DNA of 64,000 nucleotides, taken from the NCBI GenBank assembly GCA_032719365.1, contig CM064861.1:82642863-82706862 (forward strand). Reading direction: 5' to 3'. The DNA is from Prinsepia uniflora (taxonomy: Eukaryota; Streptophyta; Magnoliopsida; Rosales; Rosaceae). Shown here one piece after another: positions 59,781 to 64,000 of the stretch. Each line of letters starts with the position of its first letter. The stretch's first letter is position 1. Position numbers and translations under genes: made by a program. A model generated the notes under the pieces. That model made no database searches. It was given only the letters and a program-made list of their open reading frames with translations, and was not told the origin of the DNA.

Positions 59781-61076
59781 TTTTGAACCAAACGGTTCAA
59801 TATTCCCCGATCAACCTCCACGGTATCTCAGCCGTTAAACCCATTAAAAACCTTCCTAAAATGTCCCTAGCAACCTAAATAACCCCACCCAAACCTCCAA
59901 CACAACCCATAATGCATAAATCAACAAATAGAGGAAAATGGGTTAACCGAGTACCTCTCCGTTTTCTCCTCCCCTCGCCGCCTTCCACGGTGGTTCAGGC
60001 TTCCAGGCCGGCCACCTCAGCTCCCTCAGTCTCTCTGGTCCTCACAGCTGGTCATGGGTTAAGGTTGGATGGGTTTTGGGTTGCACAAAGAAGAGGAAAA
60101 TGAGATCGGGTGGTTTTGGGTTTGTATTTTAAATGAAGAAAATGAAATGCTCGATGCATGAAGGGAACATGGTGTCCATTGGATGGGTGACACTTGTCAC
60201 TCATCCATAGGGAAGAAACTAAATATCTGGGCCCCACTAGAGTCCAAAAGTTAAGTTATTTCGTAATTCGTGCAATAGTGCACTTGAACTTCCGTAAACC
60301 GTAATTTCGCCGTCGAACGTCCAAATTCGACGTGCCGCCTGTCTATGAATTTGTATCGTCCCTATCTACGTAACAGTCTTCGGCCCTCGGCCATCGGACC
60401 TCCCGGTCAAAAAGTCAACTATTTGCCCCTTTTAACCAAAATTACCAAAATGCCCCTAAACTTCCGAACATCATAACTTCCTCCTCGAACGTCGGAATTG
60501 AATGTGCCACCTATCTATGAACTCGTGACGGCACGAACTACGTCACGGTCATCGGTCAAAGTCCGTTTGACTGCCAGAATGAAAAGTCAACGTTTTGCCC
60601 ACGCCTAGGGGCAAAACGGTCATTTTGTATCGTTCGTCCGATTTTGCCCTACTAATCACAGATTAACCTCACTAATCGTGATTAGTCACTAATCTAATCT
60701 AGAAATTTGGGACGGGTTGTTACACTGCCGCTTCTCCACCACCATGTAAACTCCTTTATTCTCCACCCATCATGTCTCGTAACTTTATCCTTTCCTTTTT
60801 TTCTCAAAACGACTTCGTTCCGCTTCCGTCTTTGCGTTTTTAAGACTAGGGCAAATAGAGGCAACAGAATGGGGAGACTCGTAACACAGGGACCCGACCT
60901 AGGATTACTGAGGAAGCTGGTGGTAACATCTGCAAAGGATGTGGATATAGTTTCCGATTAAGATGAAGAAGAAGATGGGAAATGGGTTGATTGGGAAGCT
61001 AACATTTTGGAAGACACAGTCCCTCTGGTTGCGTTAATGAGGATGATTCTTCATTTTGAGAAGTATGAGACTGGAA

Positions 61077-61411
61077 GCGTAGGGCTAGGAAATTCTTCAT
61101 TCTCGGAAGAATGATTCTTCATGATGGTCGAATTGGAAATTTAGGGCTAGGAATTGGGATTTCAAACTACGAAGGGGAAGAAGCTCCAAATTTTATTATT
61201 CCGAAATTACCCATCCAAATTTTGCCACATCATATGCTGAGTGGCCATTGCTTTCCACCACGTAGATTATTAACTGACTTTTAGACGAAAATTTTAACGG
61301 AAGTACTCTTTTAAAATTAACAGTATAGTTTGGATACTTAAAATGCAATTTTTATATTTGGGATACTTTTTTGAAATCGAATAGTTTAGGTATTTTTATA
61401 TAACTTTTTCT
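61077..61411. repeat. Right terminal inverted repeat of the Pack-MULE-like element
   Basis: About 335 bp, the inverted copy of the left TIR (54,249-54,403 and 57,003-57,188). The inner edge is GCGTAGGGCTAGG, the outer edge TATATAACTTTTTC. Confidence 0.8.
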
Positions 61412-62057
61412 TTTAATTGAGCATGAGCGAAATCGAAATCGATATTTTTACAAATTTAACTATCGATATTTCTATGAAAAACGATATTTTCATCCCAACT
61501 TTGGTAATTGAAAAAAAAAAAATCAAACATTTTTTTCCTTTTAAATAACGATTCAGTTTTGAATTCCTGTAGATTCTGATCTTCTTTTATTCATTAAATT
61601 TATATTTTAAATGTATAAACTTTTTTTTTTGTGATAATTAAGAAATGTATAAACTTGAACAGTTGAACCACAATATAAGAACAGCAATGAAGTAAACCAA
61701 CCGAACCAAACCGGTTTTCAACGCAACCGAGTGAACCTGAACAGATATAATGAGGCTTTGCGCGCCTAAAAACAGCTGTCCGACGCCCAACGTCTATACG
61801 TCACCGTTTCATTTCACTAGCCAAGATTTCTTCACCATCAACAAAATTATCTGACGGGCAAAAGCTCACACTCGCGCCGTGCTTTCTCCACCTTATCCAA
61901 CTTCAATTTCCCCAAACCCTGCAAATACCGGACAAAAACCCTCCATCAATGGCGGACCAAATTCACACTCAAGCTAAGACATCCTATTTCTTCTAATTAT
62001 CAAACCCTTTCATGCCCATCGTCTACTTAAATTTGATACCAAAAACCCACATCACTC
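61412..62057 (+). promoter_or_regulatory. RNC1 upstream region and leader
   Basis: Between the transposon and the RNC1 start codon. It is AT-rich to about 61,740, then a GC-richer segment with TACGTCACCG (61,797-61,806) and a pyrimidine-rich leader. I could not fix a TATA box or start site. Two upstream ATGs are listed separately. Confidence 0.5.
61949..61996 (+). CDS. Upstream ORF 1 of RNC1 (15 codons)
   Basis: ATG in the context TCAATGGCG, a good initiation context, reading MADQIHTQAKTSYFF then TAA. It ends 61 bases before the RNC1 ATG. If the leader includes it, it would reduce or regulate RNC1 translation. Nothing shows that it is conserved. Confidence 0.35.
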   Translation: MADQIHTQAKTSYFF

Positions 62058-62110
62058 ATGGACCTTTCTTCTTGCTTTATACAAGTCTCAAACCCCTCCA
62101 CTGTCCATAA
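62012..62110 (+). CDS. Upstream ORF 2 overlapping the RNC1 start (32 codons)
   Basis: ATG at 62,012, 46 bases before the main ATG and in a different frame, with a stop at 62,108-62,110 inside RNC1. An overlapping upstream ORF usually lowers main-frame initiation unless its ATG is skipped. Its context (TCATGC) is weaker. Confidence 0.3.
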   Translation: MPIVYLNLIPKTHITHGPFFLLYTSLKPLHCP

Positions 62111-63818
62111 CTACTCAATCTCTTCCTCACTTTCACAGTTCCCAACTCAAATTCGACTTAAAACCCCCCAGGTCGCAAACCCCACATCGCGAAATTTCAA
62201 TGTTCTCGCTGTTGCTGTAGACCCACAACAAGAGCTCCCCAAAAACAGCCCCCAAAGGCTGCTGAAAGAGCTATCTGAGCGAAAACGAGCCACTTCTCCG
62301 AAGAAGAAGGTGCCTCCGAAGAGGTTCATACTCAGGCCGCCGTTGGACGACAAGAGACTAGCTCAGAGGTTCCTCAACAGCCCACAGCTATCGCTAAAGT
62401 CGTTTCCTTTACTCAGTTCTTGCCTGCCCTCGTCGCGGCTGAACAATGCCGATAAGGCTTGGATTGAGGAGTACATGCTCGAGGTCAAGCAGGCTCTTGG
62501 GTACCCACTAGAGCCTTCAGACAGGTTCGGGGACGATAACCCAGCAAAGCAATTCGATACTTTGCTGTACATGGCGTTTCAGCATCCTTCATGTGAGAGG
62601 ACTAATGCCAGACACGTGCGGTCTGCGCATTCGAGGCTGTGGTTTTTGGGGCAGTATGTGCTTGAATTGGGTTTGGCTGAGTTTTTTCTGCAGCGGTATC
62701 CGAGAGAGTCTCCTGGTCCAATGAGAGAGAGGGTGTTTGGGTTGATTGGGAAGAGGAACTTGCCCGGGTGGATTAGAGCAGCTAGTTTGCAGAACTTGGT
62801 GTTTCCTTTTGATGATATGGATAAGTTGCCTAGGAAGGACCGAGAGCCGCCTGTGAAGTGAGTTCAATGGTCTTTTATCTTTCTTTCATTTGGGTTTCAG
62901 TTTCATTGCATTGTGTTCTTGAAATTTATGGCAATGGGTTGAATGTGACTTGTAGCGAAGTTCAGAACTTCAGTTGGATATGAAAAGAGATAATTGCAAT
63001 CTTATTATGGAAGTGGGAGTTTTTATCACTAGATATTGCCATGACTAACTCTTCATTTCTTTCTCGTGACTTTGAGGAATGAGCTTCGTTAAAGGTTACT
63101 GATTATACGTGGTTATGATAAGGTTCTTCTTGTCTTTGTCCACGGTGTATATTGGTGAATGGTTGTATTGGTAACCATATAGGTTGGTGATAAATCATAT
63201 ATCATTTATAGTTTTACAGCATGAAGATTGTTGGCCAAGGAATATAGGGAAGATGTAGGGTGTGGAGCTGGCTTATTTGGTAACAAAAAATGATAGGCCC
63301 TTTCCTAGCTTCAATTTGGGTGTGTTTTATATCTTTGTTAACTAAATCGTAAACCCACTCTTTAGCTGATTTTCATCACAAATAAATCTGTAAGTTATAT
63401 ATCTATATCATAGTGATTAGCTTAAGTTATTTCCTGTTGCTCAATTGGTTCATAGATCTCACCATAAAAAACAAGGTCATAGTTTTTGGCAATACATAAC
63501 TGCATTGTTTGCTTTTTATTCATGCAAATGAATAGGATTCTTTTGTGGCTTGAGGTGTCATAGTTGATAAAAGAATTCATTTGAGCGTCAAATTTGTCGT
63601 GTCTGTTGGGCAGGTCTGTATTCTGGGCTTTGTTTGGTGCAATATATTTGTGTTTTGGTATGCCGGAGGTATATCGTGTTCTTTTTGAAGTATTTGGAAT
63701 GGATCCAGAAGCTGAGGAATGCCAGCCAAAGTTACGAAGACAGCTTGAAGACGTTGATTATGTTTCTGTAGAATTTGAAGGCAAAAAGCTCAGCTGGCAA
63801 GATGTTGCAGGCTACAAG
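62058..63818 (+). CDS. RNC1: RNC1, chloroplast RNase III-like splicing factor, 5' part
   Basis: Exon 1 is 62,058-62,857 and exon 2 is 63,614-63,818, joined across codon AA|G; the gene continues beyond the window. RNC1 binds plastid transcripts and promotes splicing of several chloroplast group II introns. The first about 50 residues are rich in Ser/Thr with few acids, as a transit peptide. A Lys/Arg-rich stretch follows (65-100, with RATSPKKKVPPKRF). Residues about 165-255 plus exon 2 form the first RNase III-like domain. Where active RNase III enzymes have ERLEFLGDAVL, this protein has SRLWFLGQYVL (192-202), so the acidic catalytic residues are replaced, as known for RNC1, which binds RNA but does not cut. 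Exon 2 gives SVFWALFGAIYLCFGMPEVY and ends YK. The start is the first ATG in this frame with a transit-like sequence. The second RNase III domain should lie beyond 64,000. Confidence 0.93.
62858..63613 (+). other. RNC1 intron 1
   Basis: 756 bp, GTGAGT at the 5' end and TGTTGGGCAG at the 3' end, splitting a Lys codon after its second base. It is AT-rich and holds no ORF of note. Confidence 0.9.
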
Positions 63819-64000
63819 GCAAGCTCTCTACTTTTTTCTGTACATGATTTATGTTGTTTAGCCATAAAAACAAAACAAATAAACACTCCAAACTTGCTCT
63901 GGGATCTTCAGAAGGTCATAAAATTTGATTAGAAAGAGCGTAGTTTTTATGTCTGCATTGCTTGGAAAACCCTGAGGATTCTGAATATAAGACTAGATTA
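63819..64000 (+). other. RNC1 intron 2, start, GC donor
   Basis: The exon ends ..GGCTACAAG and the intron begins GCAAGC. The readable frame past this point (ASSLLFSVHDL...) loses resemblance to the family and stops at 63,932. AAG|GCAAG is the usual context of rare GC-AG introns. The acceptor is outside the window. Confidence 0.65.

Larger units (their letters stand above)
57270..60724 (-). mobile_element. Solo LTR J
   Basis: 3455 bp from TGACATGACCC to GGGTTGTTACA on +, with a perfect TSD CTGCC (57,265-57,269 and 60,725-60,729). It is of the same family as solo LTR E. It is longer because of a 305-bp tandem duplication and more copies of a GGTTCCCATAAACCGTCATG repeat (about 58,020-58,260). 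It splits the DCL exon after codon 8. Confidence 0.93.
57244..61076 (+). pseudogene. DCL: Captured first exon of a DCL-like chloroplast protein
   Basis: ATG at 57,244 in the context ACCATGG. The reading runs through 57,269 and, with solo LTR J removed, continues in frame from 60,730. The start MASFSHSLPLLHHHV and a Ser/Phe/Arg-rich stretch look like a chloroplast transit peptide. After 85 codons a TAA at 60,959-60,961 replaces the residue before DEEEDGKWVDWEANILEDT, a motif I recognise from the DCL (defective chloroplasts and leaves, DUF3223) family, followed by VPLVALMRMIL and EKYETG. The match stops at the right TIR (61,077), so the rest of the domain is absent. DCL proteins act in plastid rRNA maturation and chloroplast development. 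This copy is a dead fragment carried by the transposon; before the LTR and the stop it could have been transcribed. Confidence 0.8.
54249..61411. mobile_element. Pack-MULE-like long-TIR element with DCL exon
   Basis: The left TIR is 54,249-54,403 plus 57,003-57,188; the right TIR is 61,077-61,411; both are about 335-341 bp and align as inverted repeats over their whole length (for example GGCCACTCAGCAT near 57,017 against ATGCTGAGTGGCC near 61,228). Outer ends read GGCAAAACTACATAAA and its imperfect complement. Solo LTRs I and J interrupt the left TIR and the cargo. Without them the element is about 1.1 kb with about 430 bp of cargo, a captured DCL exon. Long TIRs with gene cargo point to Mutator-like elements. 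No transposase is present and I could not confirm the 9-bp TSD expected of that group. Confidence 0.72.

Noticed and set aside
54240..61420. 9-bp target duplication of the Pack-MULE-like element
   Set aside because: The flanks TTTTTTTAT and TTTTAATTG are T-rich and do not match well, so no TSD is claimed.

Overview
This window is nuclear DNA of a flowering plant, very probably a eudicot. The evidence is chromodomain-bearing Ty3/gypsy retrotransposons primed by initiator tRNA-Met, a Cassandra element with 5S rRNA-like LTRs, a Pack-MULE-like DNA element carrying a chloroplast-targeted gene fragment, and a spliced nuclear gene for the chloroplast RNase III-like protein RNC1. I could not name the species or family from sequence.

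About 1-50,980 is a nest of LTR retrotransposons, which I untangled from TG...CA termini, 5-bp target site duplications (TSDs), primer binding sites (PBS) and polypurine tracts (PPT). An outermost + strand element (here H) supplies an interior at 23,836-26,143 and a 3' LTR starting at 26,144. A minus strand element (A) lies in H's interior; its 5' LTR is split into 2,579-3,988 and 22,391-23,835. Element B (+, 3,989-22,385, TSD TAATA) sits in that LTR. Element C (-, 7,487-17,335, TSD GGTTG) sits in B and has a decayed gag-pol. A 217-bp LTR-like miniature (19,643-19,859) also sits in B. The 3' LTR of H is itself split by a solo LTR (K, 27,326-29,294, TSD CCCTT) and by element D (-, 30,203-49,870, TSD CATAT). 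D's 3' LTR holds two solo LTRs (E and F) and a complete Cassandra element; D's gag holds solo LTR G.

From 50,978 to 54,248 the DNA is AT-rich and apparently non-genic, with a diverged terminus of a long-TIR DNA element. At 54,249-61,411 lies a compact long-TIR element of about 1.1 kb before insertions. It carries the first exon of a DCL-like chloroplast protein (DUF3223 family) and was later enlarged by two solo LTRs (I and J) with perfect TSDs.

The only gene that looks alive is RNC1, starting at 62,058 on + and leaving the window in its second intron. It encodes a chloroplast RNase III-like group II intron splicing factor. Two short upstream ORFs precede it, and its second intron appears to start with GC instead of GT.

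The most unusual observations are: (1) tandem 15-bp micro-hairpins at 16-bp spacing at the same place in the LTRs of B and C, with compensating arm changes; (2) a nearly identical block of about 850 bp shared by the two otherwise roughly 92% similar LTRs of B, which suggests LTR-LTR gene conversion; (3) the DCL exon in a Pack-MULE, continuous across a solo LTR; (4) arrays of TGACGTCA and CACGTG palindromes in the LTRs of C and D. Identity figures are estimates by eye.
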